Below are positions 1-11,792 of a stretch of DNA of 64,000 bases, in pieces. Positions within the stretch are counted from its first letter, which is position 1; each line of letters starts with the position of its first letter. The position numbers and the translations under genes are program-made. The notes under the pieces were generated by a model, which worked only from the letters and a program-made list of their open reading frames with translations, searched no databases and was not told the origin of the DNA. The DNA is from Blepharisma stoltei (taxonomy: Eukaryota; Ciliophora; Heterotrichea; Heterotrichida; Blepharismidae), in contig CAJZBQ010000042.1 in NCBI GenBank assembly GCA_914767885.1, positions 1-64,000 on the forward strand, in the 5' to 3' direction.

Positions 1-3000
1 TTACACCACCCTAACACCCTAACAACCCTAACACCCTAAACACCTAACACCCTACACCCTAACACCCTCACCACACCCTAACACCCTAACACCCCTAACA
101 CCCTAACACCCTAACACCCTAACACCCTAACACCCTAACACCCTAACACCCTAACACCCTAACACCCTAACACCCTAACACCCTAACACCCTAACACCCT
201 AACCCTAACACCCTAACACCCTAACACCCTAACACCCTAACCCTAACACCCTAACACCCTAACACCCTAACACCCTAACACCCTAACACCCTAACACCCA
301 CACCCTAACACCCTAACACCCTAACACCCTAACACCCTAACACCCTAACACCCTAACACCCTAACACCCTAACACCCAACACCCTAACACCCTAACACCC
401 TAACACCCTAACACCCTAACACCACACCCCTAACACCCTAACACCCTAACACCCTAACACCCTAACACCCTAACACCCTAACACCCTAACACCCTAACAC
501 CCTAACACCCTAACACCCTAACACCCTAACACCCTAACACCCTAACACCCTAACACCCTAACACCCTACACCCTAACACCCTAACACCCTAACACCCTAA
601 CACCCTAACACCCTAACACCCCTAACACCCTAACACCCTAACACCCTAACACCCTAACACCCTAACACCCTAACACCCTAACACCCTAACACCCTAACAC
701 CCTAACACCCTAACACCCTAACACCCTAACACCACCCTAACACCCTAACACCCTAACACCCTAACACCCTAACACCCTAACACCCTAACACCCCTAACAC
801 CCTAACACCCTAACACCCTAACACCCTAACACCCTAACACCCTAACACCCTAACACCCTAACACCCTACACCCTAACACCCTAACACCCCACACCCTAAC
901 ACCCTAACACCCCCCTAACACCCTAACACCCTAACACCCTAACACCCTAACACCCTAACACCCTAACACCCTAACACCCTAACACCCTAACACCCCCTAA
1001 CACCCAAACACCCTAACACCCTAACACCCTAACACCCTAACACCCTAACACCCTAACACCCTAACACCCTAACACCCTAACACCCTAACACCCTAACACC
1101 CTAACACCCCTAACACCCTAACACCCTAACACCCCTAACACCCTAACACCCCTAACACCCTAACACCCTAACACCCTAACACCCTAACACCCTAACACCC
1201 TACACCCACCCCCCTAACACCCTAACACCCTAACACCCTACACCCACACCCTAACACCCTAACACCCACACCCTAACACCCTAACACCCTAACACCCTAA
1301 CACCCTAACACCCTAACACCCTAACCACCCTAACACCCTAACACCCTAACACCCTAACACCCTAACACCCTAACACCCTAACACCCTAACACCCTAACAC
1401 CCTAACACCCTAACACCCTAACACCCTAACACCCTAACACCCTAACACCCTAACACCCTAACACCCAAACACCCTAACACCCTAACACCCTAACACCCTA
1501 ACACCCTAACACCCTAACACCCTAACACCCTAACACCCTAACACCCTAACACCCTAACACCCTAACACCCTAACACCCTAACACCCTAACACCCTAACAC
1601 CCTAACACCCTAACACCCTAACACCCTAACACCCTAACACCCTAACACCCTAACACCCTAACACCCTAACACCCTAACACCCTAACACCCTAACACCCTA
1701 ACACCCTAACACCCTAACACCCTAACACCCTAACACCCTAACACCCTAACACCCTAACACCCTAACACCCTAACACCCTAACACCCTAACACCCCTAACA
1801 CCCTAACACCCTAACACCCTAACACCCTAACACCCTAACACCCTAACACCCTAACACCCTAACACCCTAACACCCTAACACCCTAACACCCTAACACCCT
1901 AACACCCTAACACCCTAACACCCTAACACCCTAACACCCTAACACCCTAACACCACCCTAACACCCTAACACCCTAACACCCTAACACCCTAACACCCAA
2001 ACACCCTAACACCCTAACACCCTAACACCCTAACACCCTAACACCCTAACACCCTAACACCCTAACACCCTAACACCCTAACACCCTAACACCCTAACAC
2101 CCAACACCCTAACACCCTAACACCCCTAACACCCTAACCACCCTAACACCCTAACACCCTAACACCCTACACCCTAACACCCTAACACCCTAACACCCTA
2201 ACACCCTAACACCCTAACACCCTAACACCCTAACACCCTAACACCCTAACACCCTAACACCCTAACACCCTAACACCCTAACACCCTAACACCCTAACAC
2301 CCTAACACCCTAACACCCTAACACCCTAACACCCTAACACCCTAACACCCTAACACCCTAACACCCTAACACCCTAACACCCTAACACCCTAACACCCTA
2401 ACACCCTAACACCCCTAACACCCTAACACCCTAACACCCTAACACCCTAACACCCTAACACCCTAACACCCTAACACCCTAACACCCTAACACCCTAACA
2501 CCCTAACACCCTAACACCCTAACACCCTAACACCCTAACACCCTAACACCCTAACACCCTAACACCCTAACACCCTAACACCCTAACACCCTAACACCCT
2601 AACACCCTAACACCCTAACACCCTAACACCCTAACACCCTAACACCCTAACACCCTAACACCCTAACACCCTAACACCCTAACACCCTAACACCCTAACA
2701 CCTAACACCCTAACACCCTAACACCCTAACACCCTAACACCCTAACACCCTAACACCTAACCCCTAACACCCTAACACCCTAACACCCTAACACCCTAAC
2801 ACCCTAACACCCTAACACCCTAACACCCTAACACCCTAACACCCTAACACCCTAACACCCTAACACCCTAACACCCTAACACCCTAACACCCTAACACCC
2901 TAACACCCTAACACCCTAACACCCTAACACCCTAACACCCTAACACCCTAACACCCTAACACCCTAACACCCTAACACCCTAACACCCTAACACCCTAAC

Positions 3001-3877
3001 ACCCTAACACCCTAACACCCTAACACCCTAACACCCTAACACCCTAACACCCTAACACCCTAACACCCTAACACCCTAACACCCTAACACCCTAACACCC
3101 TAACACCCTAACACCCTAACACCCTAACACCCTAACACCCTAACACCCTAACACCCTAACACCCTAACACCCTAACACCCTAACACCCTAACACCTAACA
3201 CCCTAACACCCTAACACCCTAACACCCTAACACCCTAACACCCTAACACCCTAACACCCTAACACCCTAACACCCTAACACCCTAACACCCTAACACCCT
3301 AACACCCTAACACCCTAACACCCTAACACCCTAACACCCTAACACCCTAACACCCTAACACCCTAACACCCTAACACCCTAACACCCTAACACCCTAACA
3401 CCCTAACACCCTAACACCCTAACACCCTAACACCCTAACACCCTAACACCCTAACACCCTAACACCCTAACACCCTAACACCCTAACACCCTAACACCCT
3501 AACACCCTAACACCCTAACACCCTAACACCCTAACACCCTAACACCCTAACACCCTAACACCCTAACACCCTAACACCCTAACACCCTAACACCCTAACA
3601 CCCTAACACCCTAACACCCTAACACCCTAACACCCCTAACACCCTAACACCCTAACACCCTAACACCCTAACACCCTAACACCCTAACACCCTAACACCC
3701 TAACACCCTAACACCCTAACACCCTAACACCCTAACACCCTAACACCCTAACACCCTAACACCCTAACACCCTAACACCCTAACACCCTAACACCCTAAC
3801 ACCCTAACACCCTAACACCCTAACACCCTAACACCCTAACACCCTAAACACCCTAACACCCTAACACCCTAACACCC
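1..3877. repeat. Telomeric repeat array, C-strand unit CCCTAACA
   Basis: The first 3877 bases are an almost uninterrupted tandem array of the 8-mer CCCTAACA, read 5' to 3' toward the chromosome interior, so the chromosome end lies to the left. The G strand would be TGTTAGGG. Scattered units are one base short or long (CCCAACA, CCCCTAACA, CCTAACA). These are more frequent in the outer 1.4 kb, which fits either sequencing noise or real degeneration. The unit is the heterotrich ciliate telomere. No gene is present. The array ends sharply at unique AT-rich sequence. Confidence 0.97.
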
Positions 3878-4393
3878 AATTATAATCAAATATAACTATT
3901 GAATTGGAATTTTTACTTTTTATAGTAAAATTCTGAATTTATCACAAAGAAAATTAAAATGCTAAATTTCTGGCACAATTTATAAAAATTGCTTTTTTCC
4001 AAATTCCTTTTATTAATTATATTATAAATTGCTCTGCCTCTCATCAGCTAGTCTATATTATCGTTTAAAATTGATTTATAGTCAGCAATATTTTTGTGTT
4101 GAGAATAAAATTTCTCTTACTAGTTGTACAGAAGCCGGTCTAAAGCAAAATATATGCTCTCTTAAAAGCACGAAAAACAAAAATTTTAGAATACCTTTTT
4201 GCAATTTCCAAGTTAAAGAGGAAGTCAGCAAAAAGTTTTGGAATATCAAGAAATCTGCTATAAAAATACTAAATACTAATTAAAAGGTAAAAATACATAA
4301 AAACATTAATTAGCCTTATTCCATTTTCTCCATAGGTTACACAATTGAAATTTTAAACGTTTTCTTTTTTTAACAGCTCTTATTCATAAGTGA
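3878..4393. other. Subtelomeric AT-rich spacer
   Basis: This is AT-rich sequence between the telomere and the first confident gene. An open reading frame on the plus strand at 4029-4283 (84 codons) has no recognisable domain and unconvincing composition, so I do not call it a gene. No repeat shared with the rest of the window was seen here. Confidence 0.5.
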
Positions 4394-4972
4394 TTAGCTA
4401 TTAATAAAATTGCTTTTCTTATCAGAGGTTTTATTTCGTAAAGCCTCATCACTACTATCTTCTTCCTCTTCTTCCTCCCTGACTTTTTTGTTCAATCCAA
4501 CATAAACCGCTGCCTTTATAAATTTTACAGTCATAGGTGGCTTTTCTGGAGATTCTTCACTAAAAACACTTTCAAAGTTATTTCAAGCTTGTTTTTCTGA
4601 CTGCACTGAATTTCCAATGGTTTCAATAGCTCCATGCTGCATCAGCAGCTTCTTCATTTCTTCATTCTTTAGAAAAATTGCTAATTTTAAAGGTGATTCA
4701 TTATGCTAATTTATGCTTACAGCATCAAGAACATTAATATCACAGCCTGCAGTAATCAATTCTTCCGCAAAGACTTGGTTATTGAATCAAACAGCTAAAT
4801 GGAGAAGAGTCCATTTGTTCTGATTATTTTATACAGTTTCTATCTCCAGGTTTAAGTCAGCCTCGTTAAGTCTGATGGACTGTTTTTTTCTGATGGCTTC
4901 AACTAATTCATAAATCTGAATATAAACTACCCGCTTATCATTTTTTGAAGGTCCTCTGTGCATGTTCCCCAT
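4394..4972 (-). CDS. Small ankyrin-repeat protein with two 15-nt introns
   Basis: With two 15-nt introns removed the frame is open for 182 codons. Residues about 55-120 form ankyrin repeats: a canonical WTLLHLAV helix pair is followed by AGCDINVLDAHNESPLKLA and a final LLMQHGA. Ankyrin repeats bind partner proteins; no specific partner can be named. The C-terminal third is acidic then basic and looks disordered. Two in-frame stops (TAA and TAG) lie exactly inside the two GT...AG 15-mers, and one Trp in the ankyrin stretch is encoded by TGA. The start at 4972 is the first ATG; a second in-frame ATG follows three codons later. It is the gene nearest the telomere. Family call is firm, function unknown. 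Confidence 0.8.
4706..4720 (-). other. 15-nt intron (ankyrin gene)
   Basis: On the minus strand this reads GTAAGCATAAATTAG. It has GT...AG ends and contains an in-frame stop; removing it joins LDA to HNESPLKLA, restoring the ankyrin consensus. Confidence 0.85.
4820..4834 (-). other. 15-nt intron (ankyrin gene)
   Basis: On the minus strand this reads GTATAAAATAATCAG. It has GT...AG ends and carries an in-frame TAA; removing it joins EIET to NKWTLLHLAV. Confidence 0.85.
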
Positions 4973-5065
4973 TGTTATAGGTATTCTGCTATAATCTTTT
5001 GAATATGGAGTTAAAAAACAAGGTATTATATTATGATTATAGCTAATTAATTATTTATTAAAGCC

Positions 5066-5191
5066 ATGGGATTTATCGTCTGGCCTTTAATCATAATTTG
5101 TTATATTCCTCCAGCTCGTATGAAGGTTGGCTCGGTAATCTATGGTAGATTATCAATAGAGGCTTTAGGGGATAAATTTGGTCAGATATAA
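5066..5191 (+). CDS. Possible small hydrophobic ORF, doubtful
   Basis: Forty-one codons start at an ATG with a hydrophobic N-terminal stretch (FIVWPLIIICYIPP) that could span a membrane. There is no family match and no neighbour evidence. It lies between two minus-strand genes and could be chance. Confidence 0.2.
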   Translation: MGFIVWPLIIICYIPPARMKVGSVIYGRLSIEALGDKFGQI

Positions 5192-5331
5192 ACGGATGAT
5201 AAATCGTAATTATTATTATTAATAGGGGCTGAGAAAAAAATAGACCTAACTATCGGCTCTCAGAGTTACTAACTGGGTCTAATGAACTGCCTATTCCCTA
5301 CATTTTTCAAAGTTATGATTATAAGGAAATG

Positions 5332-5574
5332 TTATTTATTTTGTGACGTAGGGGCTGCTTCATGCATTGGGTATTCTTGCTTATACTTTTCTAAGTCTAT
5401 CAGGAATTTTCCTCTGTGTTTATCTGTCTTGAGGCACTCATGATACACTTTTAGCTGCTCTTCGCAAGGAACCATTGGCCCTTTGACTTTTCCAGCGAAA
5501 TATTCAGTATCCAGTCATATTTGAAAACATTGGTCATATGCTGCACGAAGCTCTTTGCATTTATCATCACCCAT
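5332..5574 (-). CDS. Mdm35/TRIAP1-like twin CX9C mitochondrial intermembrane-space protein
   Basis: An 80-residue protein has the hallmark pattern C-K-E-L-R-x-x-Y-D-Q-C-F-x-x-W, then a second pair C-E-E-Q-L-K-V-Y-H-E-C, i.e. two CX9C motifs forming the disulphide-linked helical hairpin of this family. In fungi and animals Mdm35/TRIAP1 partners PRELI/Ups proteins and shuttles phospholipids across the mitochondrial intermembrane space; that role is inferred by family. The Trp after CFQI is encoded by TGA, where TRIAP1 also has Trp (CFNRW), so this gene supports UGA=Trp. An in-frame TAA lies immediately before the ATG, fixing the start. Length matches the family. The C-terminal tail (about residues 50-80) is charged and lineage-specific. 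Confidence 0.8.
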
Positions 5575-5619
5575 TTAATGTTGAAATTTATTTTAATGCT
5601 TCCGAATTTACGCATTAAT

Positions 5620-5760
5620 ATATATAGAGAATTCCCTAGAATCGCCGGGCAGGCGGTTAGAAAGGAATTATACACTAGCCTTGACTTGCTCAGGTTGGTC
5701 AAACCAACTAAAGAGTTTTCTTCTCAAATCACCTACGATTCTAGGGAATTCCCTATATAT
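5620..5760. mobile_element. Short terminal-inverted-repeat element (MITE/IES-like), 141 bp
   Basis: Two arms of about 25 bp, left ATATATAGAGAATTCCCTAG (continuing to 5644) and right CTAGGGAATTCCCTATATAT, are inverted repeats with one mismatch, separated by about 90 bp of less AT-rich DNA. The ends fall in TATA runs, so a TA target duplication is possible but cannot be delimited. It sits just upstream of the Mdm35-like gene, outside its coding frame. Confidence 0.6.
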
Positions 5761-5906
5761 GATGGATATGAAAATCCAACAAATGAGATAAAAAATCAGT
5801 ATTGATGTTTGGGCAATTAAATCATTTTTGAAAATACGAAATTAGTTAGGCTATATATTCAAATGATTTGCATTGTCTGTAATTATTCTTGAGATGATTG
5901 ATTAAA

Positions 5907-6230
5907 TTAAATACCACGGTCTAAGTCCATTGGAGAGCTTGCTTCTCCATTTGTGACCATAGTAAGGCTTCTTATAAGGTTTTCTTGTTCCTGTTTTCTT
6001 TTTCTAAGGATTTCTAGTTTTTGGGTCAAAATATCTTTTTCTGGGACTGAATCATTGACTTCTTTGATAAGATTCTTAATGCTGTTTATTTCAGATGCTA
6101 ATTTTTGACTTGTTTTTTCAAATTGCTGAAGATCTTCATCACCTTTAATATCGTTTAGTGCTTTTTTAACTGTATTTTTCAATGTGAGAAAAGCATCGCT
6201 GATTTTTCTTTCCATTTCATACTCGTCCAT
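5907..6230 (-). CDS. Small coiled-coil protein, unknown function
   Basis: This 107-residue protein is almost wholly alpha-helical and charged, with heptad-like spacing from about residue 8 to 95 and an acidic C-terminus. I do not recognise the family; its size resembles small Mediator or kinetochore coiled-coil subunits, but no diagnostic motif is visible. The start is the only ATG at the head of the frame, preceded by AT-rich sequence with a TATAATTATTA stretch typical of starts in this window. No TGA codon or intron occurs in it. Confidence 0.6.
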   Translation of the reverse strand: MDEYEMERKISDAFLTLKNTVKKALNDIKGDEDLQQFEKTSQKLASEINSIKNLIKEVNDSVPEKDILTQKLEILRKRKQEQENLIRSLTMVTNGEASSPMDLDRGI

Positions 6231-6540
6231 CTTCTAATAATTATATAAAAGTGACTTAATTTTTATAAAATTTAATTTCCTTATGGTAAAGCCAACTGAA
6301 AATTCTTAATATTCAAGCAAATTTACTTAATATTTATAAAGGCAGAATATCATTATTTTGCAATATCAGCTTTAAAATATATACATTTAAAATGAATAGA
6401 AGTATTGATTCTAACAGCCTCTAATTTATAATAAATATAAATATAGTGATCAGCGGTGAATTTTTATTATAAATAAGTATATTTTAAAAATTCATCTAGT
6501 TTGATTAATTAATATATGTGACTGTAAAATTTAAGCATAA

Positions 6541-7808
6541 ATGGAATCAACAGAGGAAGAGCCTGTATTGATTTCTCAAAATGACTCGAATTATCTTCCA
6601 ATAAGGAACGGCTACACATCAAGAAGATCCTTACTTAACTCACAAGAACGATTAATCCTGGCAAGCTCATCAATTGAGAATATGCCAGGTGGATGGCTCT
6701 ATAGAAATTTTATGAAGAGACGTATAATGTTTCTAACTCTCCCGCTTATGAGCGATTAGGAAAACTAACCATATCAAAAAGCAATAAATATTGCACATGC
6801 AATTCTATTAATATGAATATATATAGATATATATGCAATAACTGCTAATTGATAAAAATTCTAGCTAATTTAAAATTCAGATGAAGCTAATTTAAATTTA
6901 ACTTTAATATATGTATATTCGAGATTTTTTGAAATTAAAAAAATCAATTTTATTTAATTTTAAAAAAAAATAATTCCTCCTCGCTTAGAGTAAGAACATT
7001 AAACATTTTTGGCATATTTTTGGAAATAAGTGGATTTATTGCTGGTGAATATCTCACTGACTTTGGAACAGACATTTCTTCAACATATGAGACGCCTTTT
7101 ACTCTTGATGACTGATTTGAGTTTTCGCTCTGGGTTTTTATACTGTCATTATCAGTATTTCTACTCCCTGTGCTTTTTAAAAAGACTGAAAACTCAATAT
7201 CATTTTTGACTGAAAAATTAAAATTTTATCATTTTCCTGTGTGTGCATTTTTGGGGATTTATTTTTTTTCGAAGCAATTTTATGATAATGAGCTATCATA
7301 TATAATAGTTAATGATATTTTGCTATTCTTGATCGCTGTTTTTGTGTTTTATATATATTGAAAAGTGAAATACGAAGAAGATGGAAGATATAGAGTTTCT
7401 TGGATTGAGTACATAGGAATTCATTTACAATTTTCTGTTTTAGTTTCTTTTGTCCTCGTAGAACTGTGTAGATCAGTATTGATGACTATAATTAAGGTCA
7501 AAAAAATAGACAACAGAGAGCTGTTTGGGCTGGATTTTGATGAGTGAACAATAATTGTAATGGCTTTTGCATTTGTTCTTGGAGTGATATTTTTGACAAT
7601 GTATAAAGATATTTATTTCGCTGGAGTTTTAGGGTATAATTTCTTTGGAGTCTTTGTAGTTCAAGCTACAGATGAATGTATAAAAAGCAATTGCAGTGAG
7701 CGCGTACAAGAAGCTTCATTGGTACTTGGCTGTTTGACGTTTGGGTTTATTATCCTCACAATTGGATTTTATCCTAGACTTATTTGCTACAATTTAAGAT
7801 CAAGTTAA
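6541..7808 (+). CDS. Multi-pass membrane protein, interrupted by a 239-bp IES
   Basis: The frame is continuous from 6541 to 7808 once one 239-bp insertion is removed and two TGA codons are read as Trp. The product is about 342 residues: an acidic and polar N-terminus of about 60 residues, then six or seven hydrophobic segments (for example FIAGEYL, WVFILSLSVFLLPVLF, VCAFLGIYFF, ILLFLIAVFVFYIYW, FSVLVSFVLVELC, MAFAFVLGVIFL, LGCLTFGFIILTIGF) and a short tail. Charged loops contain Cys pairs (DECIKSNC). I do not recognise the family; it may be a transporter or channel-like protein. The join is supported because the frame and the hydrophobic pattern both continue across it. Confidence 0.75.
6749..6987. 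mobile_element. IES-like insertion in the membrane-protein gene, 239 bp
   Basis: Direct repeats CGCTTA at 6743-6748 and 6982-6987, each containing TA, flank 239 bp in total of very AT-rich DNA with in-frame stops. Deleting one repeat plus the interior joins the upstream and downstream coding parts in frame. The interior has no coding potential and a central stretch of ATATAT. Boundaries could be the TA alone. Confidence 0.7.
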
Positions 7809-8054
7809 GATTCTATTATATCGCTGTATAATCTATCTATCTTATAATGGACACCTTCTACATGTATTAAATTAATCTAGTTTTTTTATTTAGAGAAAAT
7901 TTTTAAACTCTTAATTCTCACTGTTCTAATTATGAAATTAATTATTCTAAATATATTGGTTATCGTTTTCCTGTTGATATAATTTATAATTTTGTTGTAA
8001 TTATATTAGTAATTTTAAAATAAATTATAGTATGAATTTCAAAAATATGAAGAA

Positions 8055-9122
8055 TTAATCACTCAATTGAGATTGACTTGATACTCTTCTAAAATAATTT
8101 CGCCTTCCTTCAATTATTTCTTCCAATAAGGAGCTATTTTTTCGCGATTTCTTTATTGCAATTGATAAAGGGCTAACCACATCCAAATGGTCAATTTCAA
8201 TACTTCTTAGTCTTCTATTTTTAGGCTTGAAGCTTGAATTTCCAAATGAATTTTGCCCAGCTGTCCTCGGCTTATTAGAGCTTCTCAGATTTCTGCTTTC
8301 TTTCGGGTTTATCAGCATTTCTATTTTTTTAGATAAAATATCCCCACTGGATTTTTCTCTTGAAAATACGCTCCCTTTCAAAAGTCTTTCAGATATTCTG
8401 ACGCTTCCAATAGGTGCTTTAAATAGAGAAGGAATACTTCTGGCAGAAGATTTATGAAATAATGATTCTTCTGGCTTAAAATATTGTATCATCCAAGGAG
8501 AATATTGAGGTTTCGCTCCTTCTTTATAATGAAGTCTTCCAGATAAATTCAGCTGGTTAAACCACTGTGATTTTAGCAGGTGCCCATGGATCTGCTTTAA
8601 AACTCTGACGTACTCTATTACTAAAGTGCTTCTAGTAAATGTGTCTAGGCACTCAAAGAATCCATCATAGAAATCAGATAACCCTAAGCATTCAGAGTCT
8701 CCAAAATCAATTTTCATATCAGTTAAAACCATTGATTTTACTGACTGTTCTTCTGTGGAGGCATTCAATATCTCAACATATATGATTTCATATAAACTAA
8801 AATAAACTTTTTTCGAGATTCCTGGCATCTTAATAGGGTTGATTAAATTCCATAAACTTAGGAAAGTTTTGAACAAAACTTCGTTTCTTTTTAGCATCAA
8901 TCTCTTATAGAGATGACTAAATAAATAACCGTCCACTACATCTAGCTTCTTCTGATAAATAATTGCAAGCATATCCTCTCCGCTGGTGGGCTGGTAGTCA
9001 ATAATACTTGTAGGAGGCGGGGTTGCAGTTTTCCTAAAAACTCTTCATTTATTTTTATTTGATCTTGAGGTAGAATACTCTCTTGTGATGATATGGACTT
9101 CAGCAACTAATGCATTTTCCAT
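8055..9122 (-). CDS. Uncharacterised 355-residue protein
   Basis: The frame is open from an ATG at 9122 to the stop at 8055, with one TGA near the N-terminus (NKNKWRVF) read as Trp. The first 50 residues are polar and Pro-rich. About residues 50-210 look folded and mostly helical (YLFSHLYKRLMLKRNEVLF, YDGFFECLDTF). The last 130 residues are Ser, Arg and Lys rich and probably disordered. I do not recognise the domain. Starting at the next Met (about codon 51) would drop a conserved-looking N-terminal segment, and the upstream frame is open, so 9122 is preferred. Confidence 0.6.
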
Positions 9123-9163
9123 CATAAAATTTTTTTATTAATTCTACTTATTTACACTCATTT

Positions 9164-11792
9164 TTAAAAAAACTGTTTGCCTAAAAGCTTTATTTTTGCT
9201 GTCCCTATTTCCATTTCGAGGTCCTCTACTTCTCGCTTTTTTAAAGAAAGGACTTCTTTCATCATTTCTCGCTCAGTCCTTATTTGGCTCATTTCACTAT
9301 AAAGCCTTTCAAGCCTTTTGGTTCTTCTCTATATAGCATTTACTCTTAATCGTTTTTTGTGTTTGTCTATTTCTATAGGGTCTATATAGTATTGGCTTTC
9401 TGCATTTCTGAATTCATTTAATTTTTGGATCAATTTATTCCGAATTTCTTCCTTAAAATTTTTCCTTTTGGAGAGGCTGTCCTCATTTCTTTTTTTAATT
9501 TTTCTTATAGCTTCTTCACGTATTTTCCTGTTATTTTGGATTATTTCTGCTTTTTTGTCTTCGTATTCAATTTTCATTTCAGCTAATTCTTGCTCTTTGT
9601 CTAACTGAAACTCATGGGCTTCATCAATTTTCTTTTTCAGTTGGTCTCGCTTGTAGCATTTAAGCTCATCCAATCTTTTTTGTACATAATCCATCATTTC
9701 TTTGCTGGAAAAATAGCTGCCATTAGATGGGTCAGAGTAATACCTGTCTTTTTGTTCTAGCTGGGATTTCAAAATTTCAGCATTAATTTCAAGCTCAGAA
9801 AGCTCAGATCGTTTATTGTATTTTGACTGTAAAATTTCGTCTTTTATTTTTTTCAAATAAAGCTGTAGTGATGATAGGTTTTTGTCTCTTTCGTTAATGT
9901 CCATGGTTTTTTGTTTGACATCAGTTCTGATATTTTCCAGATTTTTCTTATAAACTTTGACTTCAGCTGTTTTTTCCATTAAATCTTTTTGCATGTTTGT
10001 TATTTTTTCTAGTAAAATTGCAGTTTCATTCGAGCTTTGGATTCTCTCAAGCTCGAAATTGATGTCAGACAGCTTTAGCAGCATTTCTTTTTCAGCTGAA
10101 AATAGCGTGGCTAGCTCTTTTCGTTTTTCAGTGATTTTTTCCTCTAATTCTTTAACTTTTTGGTTAAAAGTTGCTATTCCTTGCAAGCTTTCTCGTATGC
10201 TTGCTTTTGTTTTTATGGTTTCTTCTACCTTAAGAGAGATTTTTTTCTGCAGTTTTTTAATATTCTGTTTAAAAGGCGTTGTATTATATTTTGGTTCTTC
10301 TTTTTCCTCCTCTTTGGCTTCTTCTTTAGCCTCTGACTCAGTTGCTGCTGTTGTTATGGTAGCATTATCTTCACTACTAAAAATTGGCTCTTTATTTTCA
10401 TTTGGCGGCTCTTCATTAATGACTTTATATCCTTCCGTCACCACTTCTGGCCCCATAATGCTTTTAAGGCTTTTTAATACTGGCTCTTGTACCATAGTTT
10501 CTCTTATTGGGGGAATCTCAGTTAGCCATCTATCATTTTTAGTTTCAGTCGCTGTAATTCGGTCAGCTGGATTTTTTTCAAGCATTTTGGTTACCAGCTC
10601 TTTAGCTAAAGGTGGAAAATTCAAAGGAAATTTCACTTTTGCGTTAACAATATTATTCAGCATTTGGTCTTTTGCTGGAGTTCTAAAAGGAGTAGTCCCA
10701 GTCAGCATCTCATATAACAGAACTCCTAAACACCATATATCAGCCGCAGTGCTATGCCCAGTTTCCTGCACCATTTCAGGTGGCAAATACTCTAGAGTCC
10801 CACACGTGGTAAATCTTGGCGCATTTGTGTCTGTTGAATAATAATTCGACCATCCAAAATCTGTAAGTTTTATTCGGCCATCTTTATCTAAAAGGATATT
10901 CTCTGGCTTTATATCGCGGTGTATTATGGCAGGCACGTGCATGTGCAAGTATTCAACAGCTAATAATACTTCTCTAAAATACTGAGCAGCGACTTTTTCT
11001 AAAAAGTTTCTTTCTCTATATAATCTATGATATAAATTCCCACCCTCTGCCAGCTCCATTATTAGGAAAAAGTTCTTTTCGTCCTCAAAATGATTGTATA
11101 GCTTTATTATATGAGGGTGATTTAATTCGTACATGATTAGAAGCTCTCTTTTGAATTGGGGAATCATTTTGGCTACGTTTTGTTTTGGGACTTGTTTAAG
11201 CGCATATAATTTGTTAGTGGCTTTATGCTTTATTCGTCATATATATTAAAATGGCGGGATCAATCAAGCCAACGTCTTAGCTCCTATAGTCTATACCCCA
11301 CACAGTGCTGGAGACCTCGAAGAACGGAGGATAGCTCCCAGAAACTGTATTTGGCAAGGTTCTTTTGGCGGTGGAGCTGATCAGCCCAAGCTTAATCCGT
11401 ATTAAGTTTTTGTTTCATGGGAAACCAGAGCCGAAGTTCTGAAGGGTGCCAGAAGTAAGTCCCAGAATGTTTCCTAGTGCAAAACTCGGGGCTTCAAATT
11501 TCCATTTTCCCCTGGAGTTGAGATGCAGGCTCTCGTTCTGCAGGAAAAATCTTCGAGATATTATGATACACAAATCTGGGACGTTTTAGGGAAGGAAGTA
11601 GACCTTTTGGCATTTCAATGAGTTTTCAAAGAATCTAAGTAAACTCTATTGCTTTATTCTTCAAACTTGTCCAAATGCTCCGTCGCCTAATTTTCTCTCA
11701 AAATCGAAGTCGCTGCGCTGCAGTTCTTTTTCTTCACCGTTAAAGACTGAAGGAGATTCAAATAGAAGTTTTGTGAAGTTTTTCTTGTTCAT
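9164..11792 (-). CDS. Aurora-type Ser/Thr protein kinase with long coiled-coil tail
   Basis: After removing a 424-bp insertion and one 15-nt intron the product is about 729 residues. Kinase domain about 30-290: glycine loop GDGAFGQVW, catalytic Lys in YALKQV, HRDIKPEN, DFGWS, the activation loop CGTLEYLPPEM, and DIWCLGVLLYE. DFGWS followed by CGTxxYLPPEM is the Aurora signature. Aurora kinases regulate mitotic spindles and, in algae and ciliates, cilia length. Unusually, residues about 380-729 form a long charged coiled coil, absent from animal Auroras. The Trp of GQVW is TGA. The insertion splits the glycine loop from the catalytic Lys, so the unspliced germline gene cannot encode an active kinase. 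Confidence 0.9.
9329..9343 (-). other. 15-nt intron (Aurora-type kinase gene)
   Basis: Minus-strand GTAAATGCTATATAG, GT...AG, contains an in-frame TAG. Removing it lets the coiled-coil frame run on for about 55 more residues to a TAA at 9164. Confidence 0.8.
11236..11649 (-). mobile_element. Retroposon-like insertion in the kinase gene, about 414 bp
   Basis: A 10-bp direct repeat TGCTTTATTC (11226-11235 and 11650-11659) flanks the element. Deleting one copy plus the interior restores GQVWRIKHKATNKLYALKQV exactly. Read on the minus strand the element ends CCCGCCATTTTAATATATAT next to the repeat, matching the 3' ends of the elements at 21978-22560, 23352-24008, 39350-39754 and others. Its interior is of mixed base composition, unlike AT-rich spacers. 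Confidence 0.75.

Noticed and set aside
1-3877. CRISPR-like regular repeat
   Set aside because: Units of eight bases in direct tandem without spacers; it is a telomere.
9957-10841. 294-codon open frame on the plus strand
   Set aside because: It lies antisense to the kinase coiled-coil region; Ser and Phe rich composition is the mirror of Lys and Glu codons.
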